NCBI GenBank assembly: GCA_050012355.1
Contig: JBEKHI010000171.1
Coordinates: forward strand, 1 to 15,921
DNA: 15,921 nucleotides
Direction: 5' to 3'
DNA from: JBEKHI01 sp050012355
GTDB lineage: Bacteria > Actinomycetota > Actinomycetes > Streptosporangiales > Streptosporangiaceae
Made by a program: the position numbers and the translations under genes. Positions 1-7,393 of the stretch are shown one piece after another. Position 1 is the first letter of the stretch; each line of letters starts with the position of its first letter. A model generated the notes under the pieces. That model was not told the origin of the DNA. It saw nothing but the letters and a program-made list of their open reading frames with translations, and made no database searches.

Positions 1-1
1 C

Positions 2-244
2 GACGATGTGTACCGGGTGCCGGCCGGCACGTTCCACAGCAGCGTCGCCGAGTGCGGGAGGGACGGGGAGGTGGGCGGGGGGGCGACCGCCACGGTCGCG
101 CTCGGCACCATGGTGTCGGGCGGCGCCGACCTGTCGCTTGGCGACCTGGCGTCCGGGACCCACCGGGTGCGGCGCACCCGGCTCGGCGCGCGGTACACCC
201 AGGACCTGGCGCGGATGGTGGCCGACCGGTACCGGGCCACGTGA
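2..244 (+). CDS. 3' end of an unknown protein, possibly cupin-like (5' end outside window)
   Basis: The reading frame is open from the left edge and stops at TGA 242-244, giving about 80 C-terminal residues. The visible part starts DDVYRVPAGTFHSSV and continues with a short Gly-rich turn, an ATATVALGTMV strand and a basic C-terminal helix (RLGARYTQDLARMV). The alternation of beta strands and the 'VPAGTFHSS' stretch resemble the last strands of a cupin barrel, but this rests on pattern alone and no diagnostic metal site is complete. The frame has the strong third-position GC bias expected of a real gene. Its stop codon directly abuts the stop codon of the convergent permease gene. Function is not recognised. 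Confidence 0.55.
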   Translation, partial: DDVYRVPAGTFHSSVAECGRDGEVGGGATATVALGTMVSGGADLSLGDLASGTHRVRRTRLGARYTQDLARMVADRYRAT

Positions 245-1498
245 TCAGCCGGTGATCAGCAGGGCGGCGACGGAGACGGCGAGGCCGGTGACCGCCAGGC
301 CCGCCCCGGTGAGCACGAACGTGCGCATCGGCACCCGTACCCCCGCGCTCCGGCAGCGTTCGTAGCACAGCAGGGTGGCGAGTGACGCCCACGGAGTGAT
401 GATGGGACCGATGTTGGTGCCGATCAGCAGCCCGAGCAGCTGAGTGTGGTTGGCCAGCGGCACCACCGCCTCACCCGACAGATAGGCGGGCAGGTTGTTC
501 ACGATGTTCGCCAGGCCAGCGCCGACCGCCGCCGCCCGGAAGGTGCCGTCGGCGCCGCCCGAGGTCCCGATCAGCGTCGACAGCACGGGGTTGAGCAGGT
601 GCAGGCTGATGGTCTGCATGACGAGGAACAGTCCGGTGACGAACACCGGCAGCCGCCACGGGATCAGCGACCAGCGCAGCTCGCGGCGCCGCCGGATCGC
701 GAACGCGACGAGCAGCACCACCATCGCGATCGCCGACGCCACCTGCAGCGGGACACCGCCGAGTATCGCCCCGATGAAACTCACGCAGGCCAGGGCCGCC
801 ACCCGCAGCAACACCGCGTCCGGCGCTCGGAACGGCGGTGGCGGGACGTACCGGGCCGCGCCGCCGCGGCTGCGGCGGTTCCAGTAGAACAGCCACAGGA
901 ACAGGCCGGTCGCGGCGATCGAGCCGGCCTGGGCGAGCCACATCCGGCTGGCGAACTCGACCGGCGCGAGCGCGACCCGGTTCGCGGCCAGCAGGTTCGT
1001 CAGGTTCGACACCGGTAGCAGCAGGCTGGCGGTGTTGGCTAGCCACGTGGTGGTCATCGCCAGCGGCAGCGGCGGCACATCCAGCGAGACGGCCAGCGCC
1101 AGCATCACCGGGGTGAGCAGCACGGCGGTGGTGTCCAGGTTCAGGGTGATCGTGGTGACCGACGCGAAAACCACGCACAGGCCGAACAGCGCGGCGAACT
1201 TCCCGCCGGCGCTCCGCGCCAGCCGGGCCGCGATCACGTTGAACAAGCCCGCTTGCGCGGTCAGCTCGGCGAGCACCAGGACGGTGGCGAGAAACAACAG
1301 GATCGGCCAGATCCTGCGCATGATGTCGTCGGCGTCACTGGTGGGCAGCAGCCCGGTGCCGACGCAGATACCGCCGGCCACCAGCAGGATGATCGCGATC
1401 CAGTCCAGCGCCCCAAGCCTGGGCGTGTTCTGCACTGGTCGGTTCTGATCGTCTCCCGTCGTGATCGTTTCTGACTGCTGCGGTGGCACACTTTTCAT
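245..1498 (-). CDS. ArsB/SLC13-type anion permease
   Basis: A 417-residue integral membrane protein from ATG 1498-1496. After about 30 hydrophilic residues there are roughly ten to twelve hydrophobic segments. The pseudo-duplicated signatures of the ArsB / ion-transporter superfamily are visible: LNLDTTAVLLTPVML (about residues 119-132), NTASLLLPVSNLTNLL (about 155-170), NIVNNLPAYLSGE (about 331-343) and GTNIGPIITPWASLATLL (about 360-377). Family members export arsenite/antimonite or move dicarboxylates and other anions across the inner membrane. No arsR, arsC or arsA lies nearby, so the substrate is unknown and I give no gene symbol. The frame stays open upstream to about 1963, but that part is antisense to the TIR domain and reads as low-complexity. 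The ATG gives a start lying just before the first hydrophilic stretch. No clear Shine-Dalgarno is seen. It is divergent from the STAND gene. Confidence 0.85.
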   Translation of the reverse strand: MKSVPPQQSETITTGDDQNRPVQNTPRLGALDWIAIILLVAGGICVGTGLLPTSDADDIMRRIWPILLFLATVLVLAELTAQAGLFNVIAARLARSAGGKFAALFGLCVVFASVTTITLNLDTTAVLLTPVMLALAVSLDVPPLPLAMTTTWLANTASLLLPVSNLTNLLAANRVALAPVEFASRMWLAQAGSIAATGLFLWLFYWNRRSRGGAARYVPPPPFRAPDAVLLRVAALACVSFIGAILGGVPLQVASAIAMVVLLVAFAIRRRRELRWSLIPWRLPVFVTGLFLVMQTISLHLLNPVLSTLIGTSGGADGTFRAAAVGAGLANIVNNLPAYLSGEAVVPLANHTQLLGLLIGTNIGPIITPWASLATLLCYERCRSAGVRVPMRTFVLTGAGLAVTGLAVSVAALLITG

Positions 1499-1561
1499 CG
1501 TTTCACATCGCGGAGCCGTGCACTCTAGCGGCACTCCGTGGCGGCTAGCGATACTTATGTA
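1499..1561. promoter_or_regulatory. Short divergent promoter region, permease / STAND gene
   Basis: Only 63 bp (39 bp if the GTG at 1538 is used) separates the two divergent starts, so both promoters must overlap. On the plus strand GATACT at 1550-1555 is a good -10 hexamer, and the ATG at 1562 lies exactly where transcription would begin, which argues for a leaderless transcript. On the minus strand TAGAGT (complement of 1522-1527) fits a TANNNT -10 for the permease, with a leader of about 17 nt. No convincing -35 box is visible for either. The positions are seen in the sequence; promoter activity is inferred. Confidence 0.4.
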
Positions 1562-4500
1562 ATGGCGGAAAAGGCCCAGCGGCCGCAAGTGGACTTCTTC
1601 GTCAGCTATTCGCCGGCGGATGAGGGCTGGGCGAGCTGGATCGCCTGGGAGCTGGAGAGCGCCGGCTACCGCACGGTCCTGCAGGCCTGGGACTTCGTTC
1701 CTGGCACCAACTTCATCGACTTCATGGACCGCGGTCTCACCCAGGCCAGGGCGGTGATCGCGGTGCTGTCCCACGCTTACCTGAAGTCCAGGTACGGACG
1801 CCTTGAGTGGCAGAGCGCGATCCGCGCGGACCCGGATGACCCGTCCCGCAAGCTGATCACGGTCAAGATCGACGACAGCCCGCTGGAGGGCCTGCTCGCC
1901 ACGATCACCTACGTCAACCTGGCGGGCGTCACCGATCCGGCGACCGCGCGCGGACGGCTGCACGGCCGGGTCCGGCAGGCGATGGCCGGGCGCGCCAAGC
2001 CATCTGGTCCGCCCGGTTTCCCGTTCCCTGGTGCCCGGGACGTCGGCGGCGAGCCCGGTCCGCTATTCGACGACCACGGCTGGACCGACGACGCCCCGCG
2101 CAGCCGGCGCAAGCCCGCCACCGCCCCGGTCTACCCGGCCGGCCATCAATCCGAGCCGCGGACCAGGACGGCGCTATCCATCCTGCACGTCGCCGGACCG
2201 CGTTTCGGCCGCGGCCAGACCGAGCGCGGGCTGCCGTCGGACGCGGCCGCGCTGCAGGAACGGATCTGGGCCGGAGTCACCCAGCTGGCCGACTCCGGAC
2301 TCCCCCAGCCCGAACTGCTGGTGATCAGCGGCGACCTGACCGAAACCGGCAGCCCACGCGAGTTCGACCAGGCCGTCACGTTCGTCACCGGGCTGCGGGC
2401 CGCGCTCAGCCTGGAATCCGGCCGCACCATCCTGGTGCCCGGCGGGCACGACGTGACCAGGCGGGCCTGCGAGGCGTACTTCGCCAACTGCGAGGCCGAC
2501 GACGTGCCGCCGCGCCCGCCGTACTGGCCCAAGTGGCGGCACTTCAGCCGCGCGTTCGAGGAGCTGTACCGCGGTCTTGAGTCGGTGGCGTTCGACCGGA
2601 CCGCGCCCTGGACCCTGTTCGCGGTACCTGAGCTACGGACGGTGGTCGTCGGCGTCAACTCCACCATCGCCGACAGCCACCGCCCGGAAGACCACTACGG
2701 CTGGATCGGGGAATCGCAGGCCGCCTGGTTCGCCGAGCGGCTGCGCTCGTATGAAGAGGCGGGCTGGCTCCGGCTGGCGGTCACCCAGCACGCGCCCGGC
2801 GAACTGCGCGACGCCGGCACTCTGGACCGGCTGCTCGGCCGCCGGGCCAACCTCTGGCTGCACGGCCCGGGAACCACGGTCGCACTGGAATCCGGGCTCC
2901 TGACGTCGGGGGCCGGCTGGGCCGGGCAGCACCGGCTGGTGATCCTCGGGGCCGACGCGCTGACGATCGCTGCCGAGCAGGCCGATCCGGTGACCACCGC
3001 GGTCAGCTGGCACGCCGCCGACGGCACCTTCACCCCCGCCGCGGCCGCACGTGACTCCGCGGCGGCGCCGCACGAGCTGGCCTCGCCCGACTCGGTGACC
3101 GGCCGCGCGGCCACCCCGGCCGGCCAGCTGCTCGGCCGGCTGGCCGAGGTCGTGGAGGCCGGGTATCCGGGCGCTAAGGTGCGGCCGGTCACCGAGCATC
3201 CGCCGCACCTGCTCGTCACCCGCACCGAGGACGGCTTCGTGCGGCAGTGGCGGATCGGCGCGCACGTCGGCGAGGTCACCCGCAGCGACGTCGACAACTT
3301 CGTCGCGATCTTGCACACTGGCGAGCCGGAGGCCGGTTCTGAGTTCGTCTACGAGGGACCGCGGCCTCCCCAGACGCTGCGCGACGAGGCGCTGCGCCGC
3401 GGCGTGCGGCTGCGCAGCTTCATCGAGTTCCAGGGACTGCTCGACCTCAGCGACTACGTGGCCCGGCAGACCGTCCGGCTCAGTTCCGACTCCCGGTACC
3501 CGCCCGGGCTCTACGTACCGCAGCGGTTCCGTGACCTGGACACGCCGGACGCGCCGCCGAGCGAAGACCTGGTGGAGGAGCTGCTGCAGCAGCTCGCCAC
3601 GCCGTACGGCCGGTTCGTGCTGCTGCTCGGCGACTTCGGCCGCGGCAAGACCTACGCGCTGCGCGAGCTCGCCCGGCACATCCCGTCCCGGCTGCCGCAC
3701 CTGGTGCCGATCTACATCGAGCTGCGCGCGCTGGACAAGGCGCACACGGTCGACGGGCTGGTGGCCGCGCACTTGGCCAACCACGGCGAGGAGCACATCG
3801 ACCTGAAGGCCTTCCGTTACATGCTGCGGCAGGGCCGGATCGTGCTGCTCTTCGACGGCTTCGACGAACTGGTCACCCGGGTCAGCTACGACCGCGCGGC
3901 GGATCACCTGCGTACTCTGCTGGAGGCCGTCGAGGGGTCGGCGAAGGTGATCCTGGCCAGCCGCACCCAGCACTTCAAGTCGCACGCGCAGGTGCTCACC
4001 GCCCTCGGTGAACGCGTCGACCTGCTGCCGCACCGCCGGGTCCTCGACATCGCCGAGTTCACCGAGGCGCAGATCCGCGCCTATCTGGCGAACCGGTACG
4101 ACAGTGAGACCGAGGCGGACGAGCGGATCGGGCTGCTGCGCGGCGTCCAGGACCTGCTCGGCCTGTCGCGGAACCCGCGGATGCTGGGCTTCATCGCCGA
4201 CCTGGACTCCCAGCGGCTCGCCGCCGTCGCCAGCGCCGGGCCGGCGCTGTCGGCGGCCGCGCTGTACCAGACCCTGCTCCAGGGCTGGCTGAGCTATGAG
4301 GAGAACCGCACCCAGGGAACGCCCGGCAGTCCCGCCGGGCTGAAGGTGGCCGAACTGTGGCGGGCGGTCACCGCGCTAGCCATGCGGGTGTGGGACTCGG
4401 GCGAGCCGTTCCTGCGGCTGGCCGAGATCACCGAATCGCTCGGCACCTCGCTCGTCGAGCTGACCAGCGAAACCGCGCAGCCAGACTCCCAGACGGCGCA

Positions 4501-7315
4501 CACCGTCGGGACTTCCAGCCTGCTGTTCCGCACCGACGAGGGCCTGTTCGGTTTCATCCACTCCTCGGTGACCGAGTTCCTGATCGCCCGCGAGATCGCC
4601 CGGCTGCTGGCCGAGGAGCCCGATCCCGGTGTCTCGCCCGCTCCGCTGTCACGCCGCCAGCTGTCCCAGCTCACCGTGGACTTCCTGTGTGACCTGGCCG
4701 ATACCCGCCGCTGCCAGCGGTGGGTGGAACAGGTGCTGACCGACGCCGGGGCCGACAGCGTCGTCCGCGCCAACGCGCTGAAGATCGCCACCCGGCTGCG
4801 CACCCCCGCCCGCACCAACCTGCGCGGCGCGCTGCTGCAAGGCGAGGACCTGTCCTACCGCGACCTGCGCCAGGTGGACCTGTCCGACGCCGACCTGACC
4901 GACGCCCGGCTGATCGGGGCGAATCTGTCCGGCGGCAACCTGCGCGGCACCACGCTGGTCGGAGCCCGGCTCGACGAGGCCAGCCTGGCCGGCGCGGACC
5001 TGCGCGACGCCGACCTGCGGGGGGCCCGGCTGACCCGCGCCGACCTGCGCGGCGCGGAGCTGGCCGGCGGCCGGTGGACCCGGGCCGCGCTCATCGACGT
5101 GGTGGCCGACCCGGCCACCCTGGAGGCGCCGGAACTGCGGGACGCGGCCGTCGCGCCGGGACAGCCGCTGATCACCGAGGCGGCGCCCGCGTCGGTCAGC
5201 GTGCCGTACGGCTACCACTTCGAGACCGCCCGGCTGCCGGAACCGATCTCCTGGTCGCCGGACGGCGGGGTGCTCGCGGCCGGCTGCGAGGACGGCGGGG
5301 TGCTGCTCGCCGACGCGGTCACCGGGCTGCCGCTGCGCACCCTGCGCGGGCACCACGGCCGGGTGTACGCGGTCCGCTACGCCCCCGGCGGGCAGTTGCT
5401 GTTCACCGCCGCCAGTGACGGCACACTGCGCGGCTGGAACCCGGTCACCGGGGACTGTGTCATGACCGTCGAGCTCAGCGACAGCGGTGGGGTCTGGCCG
5501 CTCGCCGTCGGCCGGACCATGGTCGCGGCCGGCACCGAGGACGGCATCGTCCGGCTGATCGAACCGCGGACCGGACGGATCCGCCAGCAGCTGACCTGCT
5601 CGCCCGGGCTGGTGTACACGGTCGCGTTCAGCCCCGACGGCCGCCAGCTCGCCACCGGCGACTCGGCCGGCGACGTCACGCTGTGGGATGTGCCGTCCGG
5701 TGAGCCGGTGCACCGGTTCCAGGTGCCCGGACGCCCGGTGTACCGGGTCGCGTTCAGCCCGGACGGGTCGCTGCTGGCCTGCGGTGACGCGAGCGGCACG
5801 ATCTCGCTGTGGGACGCCAGCAGCGGCGTGCGGCACGCCGAGCTGACCGGCCACACCGCCCGGGTCTACTCACTGTCGTTCCACCCGCAGCAGGCCCTGC
5901 TGGCCAGCGGTGACGTCGACGGCGGCGTGCGGCTGTGGGACACGCTGACCGGCCAGCCGCGCCGGGTGCTGTCCGGGCACCGCGGCGGCATCTACCGGGT
6001 GCTGTTCTCCCCGGACGGGTCGCTGCTGGCCAGCTGTGACAGCGACGGCGCGGTCCGGGTGTGGGACCCGGCCAGCGGGCAATGCCGTCACGCGATCGAC
6101 GCCCACCGGTCCTCGGTGTGGCCGCTGGCGTTCTCGCCCGACGGCCGGCGGATGGCGACCACCAGCAACGACGGGACGATCCGGTTCTGGGACCCGTATA
6201 CCGGCCGGTGTACTCGCACGCTGCGCGGCCACGGCCGCCGGGTCAACTCGATCACGTTCAGCGCCGACGGTGAACTGCTCGCCGCCAGCGGCAGCGACGG
6301 CGTGCTCCGGGTGTGGGACGCCGCGCGCGGGGAGCTGGTCAACGACCTGCACGGGCCGTCGGACCTGCTGGTCGGCGGGCTGTTCGCGCCGACCGGCCGG
6401 ATACTCGCCGCGCCGGGCAACGACGGCGGCATGCACATCTGGGACGCCGGGGACGGCGCCTACCAGCGGGAAATGAACGTGGAGACCGAGCGCGTCTGGG
6501 CGGAGGCATTCAACCCGGAAAGCGACCACCTGGCCACCGCCAACGACGACGACACGGTGCGGGTGTGGTACCTGCCGACCGGTCGGCACACCGTCACGTT
6601 CTCCGAGCACGCCGGCCGGGTGCGGTGCATCGCGTTCAGCCCGGACGGGGCGGTGGTCGCGACCGGCTGCGACGACCGCAAGGTGCGGCTGTGGGACGCC
6701 ACGTCGGGCAAGGTCCGCTTGGTGCTGCCCGGGCATGAGAACAGGGTCTACGCGGTGGCCTTCAGCCCCGACGGGTCGGTGCTAGCCAGCGCCAGCACCG
6801 ACGGCACCATCCGGCTGTGGGACCCGGCCACTGGCGGGGAGCTCGCCAGGATCGACGCGCGGACCGGGCCGCTCTGGGGGCTGGCGTACCACCCGGACGG
6901 CTCGATGTTCGCGGTGGCGGGCGGGGACGGCACCATGACCGTGTGGGACGCCGCCGGCACCTTGCTGGCGTCGGTCCAAGCGCACGCGCGCCGGGTGTCG
7001 GCGGTGGCCTTCAGCCGCGGCGGCGCGCTGCTAGCCAGCGGCGGCGACGACGGAGCCGTCCGCCTCTGGCGCACGGACGCCGCGGCGCGCGACGCGCTCG
7101 ACGACCCGGTCGCCACCTCGCTGATCACCCCGCATCTGACCCTGCTCGGCCTGCCGGAAGGCTGGGCCGCCTTCTCCCCCGACGGCCGCTACAAGTCCGG
7201 CGGGGCCGCCTCCGGCGAGTTCTGGCACGTCGTTGGCCTATGCCGCTTCGAACCAGGCGAGCTCGACCCCTACCTCCCCGACGTCCGCCGCCTCCCCCTG
7301 GACGCCACGTTCTGA
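1562..7315 (+). CDS. TIR - phosphoesterase-like - NACHT - pentapeptide - WD40 STAND protein
   Basis: About 1917 residues from ATG 1562; a GTG at 1538 in frame would add eight. Order: TIR domain (about 10-125) with DFFVSYS, WDFVPG and Glu82 in YGRLEW, the expected NAD-cleaving residue; a Pro/Gly-rich linker (130-205); a calcineurin-like phosphoesterase fold (about 207-475) whose metal sites are degenerate (GPR for DLH at 212-214, GGHD at 294-297, HGPG for HGHxH at 434-437) although GD257-258 remains; an unassigned region (490-680); NACHT NTPase with Walker A GDFGRGKT (690-697), Walker B LLFDGFDEL (Asp765) and SRTQHF; a FIHSSVTEFL motif typical of the region C-terminal to NACHT; pentapeptide repeats (1086-1178); about 15 WD40 blades (1227-1836); a conserved tail (GEFWHVVGLCRFEPGELDPY). 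STAND proteins of this kind sense a ligand with the repeats, oligomerise through NACHT and trigger the N-terminal effector. Here that would be NAD depletion by TIR, probably in defence; this role is inferred. No partner gene is adjacent. Confidence 0.93.
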   Translation: MAEKAQRPQVDFFVSYSPADEGWASWIAWELESAGYRTVLQAWDFVPGTNFIDFMDRGLTQARAVIAVLSHAYLKSRYGRLEWQSAIRADPDDPSRKLITVKIDDSPLEGLLATITYVNLAGVTDPATARGRLHGRVRQAMAGRAKPSGPPGFPFPGARDVGGEPGPLFDDHGWTDDAPRSRRKPATAPVYPAGHQSEPRTRTALSILHVAGPRFGRGQTERGLPSDAAALQERIWAGVTQLADSGLPQPELLVISGDLTETGSPREFDQAVTFVTGLRAALSLESGRTILVPGGHDVTRRACEAYFANCEADDVPPRPPYWPKWRHFSRAFEELYRGLESVAFDRTAPWTLFAVPELRTVVVGVNSTIADSHRPEDHYGWIGESQAAWFAERLRSYEEAGWLRLAVTQHAPGELRDAGTLDRLLGRRANLWLHGPGTTVALESGLLTSGAGWAGQHRLVILGADALTIAAEQADPVTTAVSWHAADGTFTPAAAARDSAAAPHELASPDSVTGRAATPAGQLLGRLAEVVEAGYPGAKVRPVTEHPPHLLVTRTEDGFVRQWRIGAHVGEVTRSDVDNFVAILHTGEPEAGSEFVYEGPRPPQTLRDEALRRGVRLRSFIEFQGLLDLSDYVARQTVRLSSDSRYPPGLYVPQRFRDLDTPDAPPSEDLVEELLQQLATPYGRFVLLLGDFGRGKTYALRELARHIPSRLPHLVPIYIELRALDKAHTVDGLVAAHLANHGEEHIDLKAFRYMLRQGRIVLLFDGFDELVTRVSYDRAADHLRTLLEAVEGSAKVILASRTQHFKSHAQVLTALGERVDLLPHRRVLDIAEFTEAQIRAYLANRYDSETEADERIGLLRGVQDLLGLSRNPRMLGFIADLDSQRLAAVASAGPALSAAALYQTLLQGWLSYEENRTQGTPGSPAGLKVAELWRAVTALAMRVWDSGEPFLRLAEITESLGTSLVELTSETAQPDSQTAHTVGTSSLLFRTDEGLFGFIHSSVTEFLIAREIARLLAEEPDPGVSPAPLSRRQLSQLTVDFLCDLADTRRCQRWVEQVLTDAGADSVVRANALKIATRLRTPARTNLRGALLQGEDLSYRDLRQVDLSDADLTDARLIGANLSGGNLRGTTLVGARLDEASLAGADLRDADLRGARLTRADLRGAELAGGRWTRAALIDVVADPATLEAPELRDAAVAPGQPLITEAAPASVSVPYGYHFETARLPEPISWSPDGGVLAAGCEDGGVLLADAVTGLPLRTLRGHHGRVYAVRYAPGGQLLFTAASDGTLRGWNPVTGDCVMTVELSDSGGVWPLAVGRTMVAAGTEDGIVRLIEPRTGRIRQQLTCSPGLVYTVAFSPDGRQLATGDSAGDVTLWDVPSGEPVHRFQVPGRPVYRVAFSPDGSLLACGDASGTISLWDASSGVRHAELTGHTARVYSLSFHPQQALLASGDVDGGVRLWDTLTGQPRRVLSGHRGGIYRVLFSPDGSLLASCDSDGAVRVWDPASGQCRHAIDAHRSSVWPLAFSPDGRRMATTSNDGTIRFWDPYTGRCTRTLRGHGRRVNSITFSADGELLAASGSDGVLRVWDAARGELVNDLHGPSDLLVGGLFAPTGRILAAPGNDGGMHIWDAGDGAYQREMNVETERVWAEAFNPESDHLATANDDDTVRVWYLPTGRHTVTFSEHAGRVRCIAFSPDGAVVATGCDDRKVRLWDATSGKVRLVLPGHENRVYAVAFSPDGSVLASASTDGTIRLWDPATGGELARIDARTGPLWGLAYHPDGSMFAVAGGDGTMTVWDAAGTLLASVQAHARRVSAVAFSRGGALLASGGDDGAVRLWRTDAAARDALDDPVATSLITPHLTLLGLPEGWAAFSPDGRYKSGGAASGEFWHVVGLCRFEPGELDPYLPDVRRLPLDATF
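4817..5093 (+). repeat. Pentapeptide-repeat segment inside the STAND protein
   Basis: About 18 consecutive A(D/N)Lxx-type pentapeptides are readable, starting TNLRGALLQGEDLSYRDL and ending near AELAGGRWTRAAL (residues about 1086-1178 of the protein). Such tracts fold into a right-handed quadrilateral beta helix. Here it sits between the NACHT module and the WD40 propellers, where it could act as a rigid spacer or a second binding surface. The DNA is correspondingly repetitive (many gcc gac ctg / ggc gcg variants), which also generates long antisense open frames. Confidence 0.85.
5240..7075 (+). repeat. WD40 array of about 15 blades, period near 42 residues (126 bp)
   Basis: Fifteen units can be delimited by eye, most with the form VYxVAFSPDGxLLASGxxDGxVRLWD followed by a TG turn and a GH before the next unit. 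Fifteen blades suit two beta propellers of seven and eight blades. Blades 3, 10 and 11 are the most divergent (for example GLFAPTGRILAAPG and EAFNPESDHLATAN). A stretch of 21 nt is identical at 5759-5779 and 6011-6031, exactly 252 bp or two blades apart, a sign of recent internal duplication or conversion. In STAND proteins this part is the usual sensor. Confidence 0.9.
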
Positions 7316-7336
7316 CCGCCCGCTCCCACGCCCGAT

Positions 7337-7367
7337 GATCATGGTTGGTGCCGCACTGACCATGATC
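7337..7367. promoter_or_regulatory. 9-bp inverted repeat between STAND gene and epoxide hydrolase
   Basis: GATCATGGT at 7337-7345 is perfectly inverted as ACCATGATC at 7359-7367 with a 13-nt loop. It begins 21 bp after the STAND stop codon. It could be a transcription terminator of the STAND gene (no T tract follows) or an operator, since it lies 14 bp before a candidate -10 for the next gene. Confidence 0.45.
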
Positions 7368-7380
7368 CGCTCGAGGCTGG

Positions 7381-7386
7381 GATACT
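7381..7386 (+). promoter_or_regulatory. Candidate -10 hexamer GATACT for a leaderless start
   Basis: GATACT lies 7 bp before the ATG at 7394, the same hexamer and nearly the same spacing as in front of the STAND gene. The only SD-like string (GAGG at 7388-7391) is just 2 nt from the ATG, too close to work well. A weak -35 (CTGACC at 7356-7361) is 19 bp upstream. Inferred from position only. Confidence 0.35.
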
Positions 7387-7393
7387 CGAGGTC

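Noticed and set aside
446..1448. Plus-strand open frames inside the permease gene
   Set aside because: They are Gln/Arg/His- or Ser/Thr/Arg-rich shadows; the minus strand encodes clear membrane helices and ArsB motifs.
1499..1963. Upstream extension of the permease to a 572-residue protein
   Set aside because: The extra 155 residues are hydrophilic low-complexity sequence antisense to the TIR domain and would remove the divergent promoter; the permease family begins near the ATG at 1498.
2633..6736. Long minus-strand open frames across the STAND gene (about 2633-4033, 4649-5854, 5870-6736)
   Set aside because: They are Arg/Pro/Gly/Val-rich antisense products of high-GC, repetitive coding DNA. 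They contain no recognisable domain, while the plus strand has clear motifs throughout.
5240..7075. Tandem DNA repeat suggesting a CRISPR or minisatellite
   Set aside because: The periodicity is 126 bp, in frame and degenerate at the DNA level; it is the WD40 blade repeat, not an array with unique spacers.
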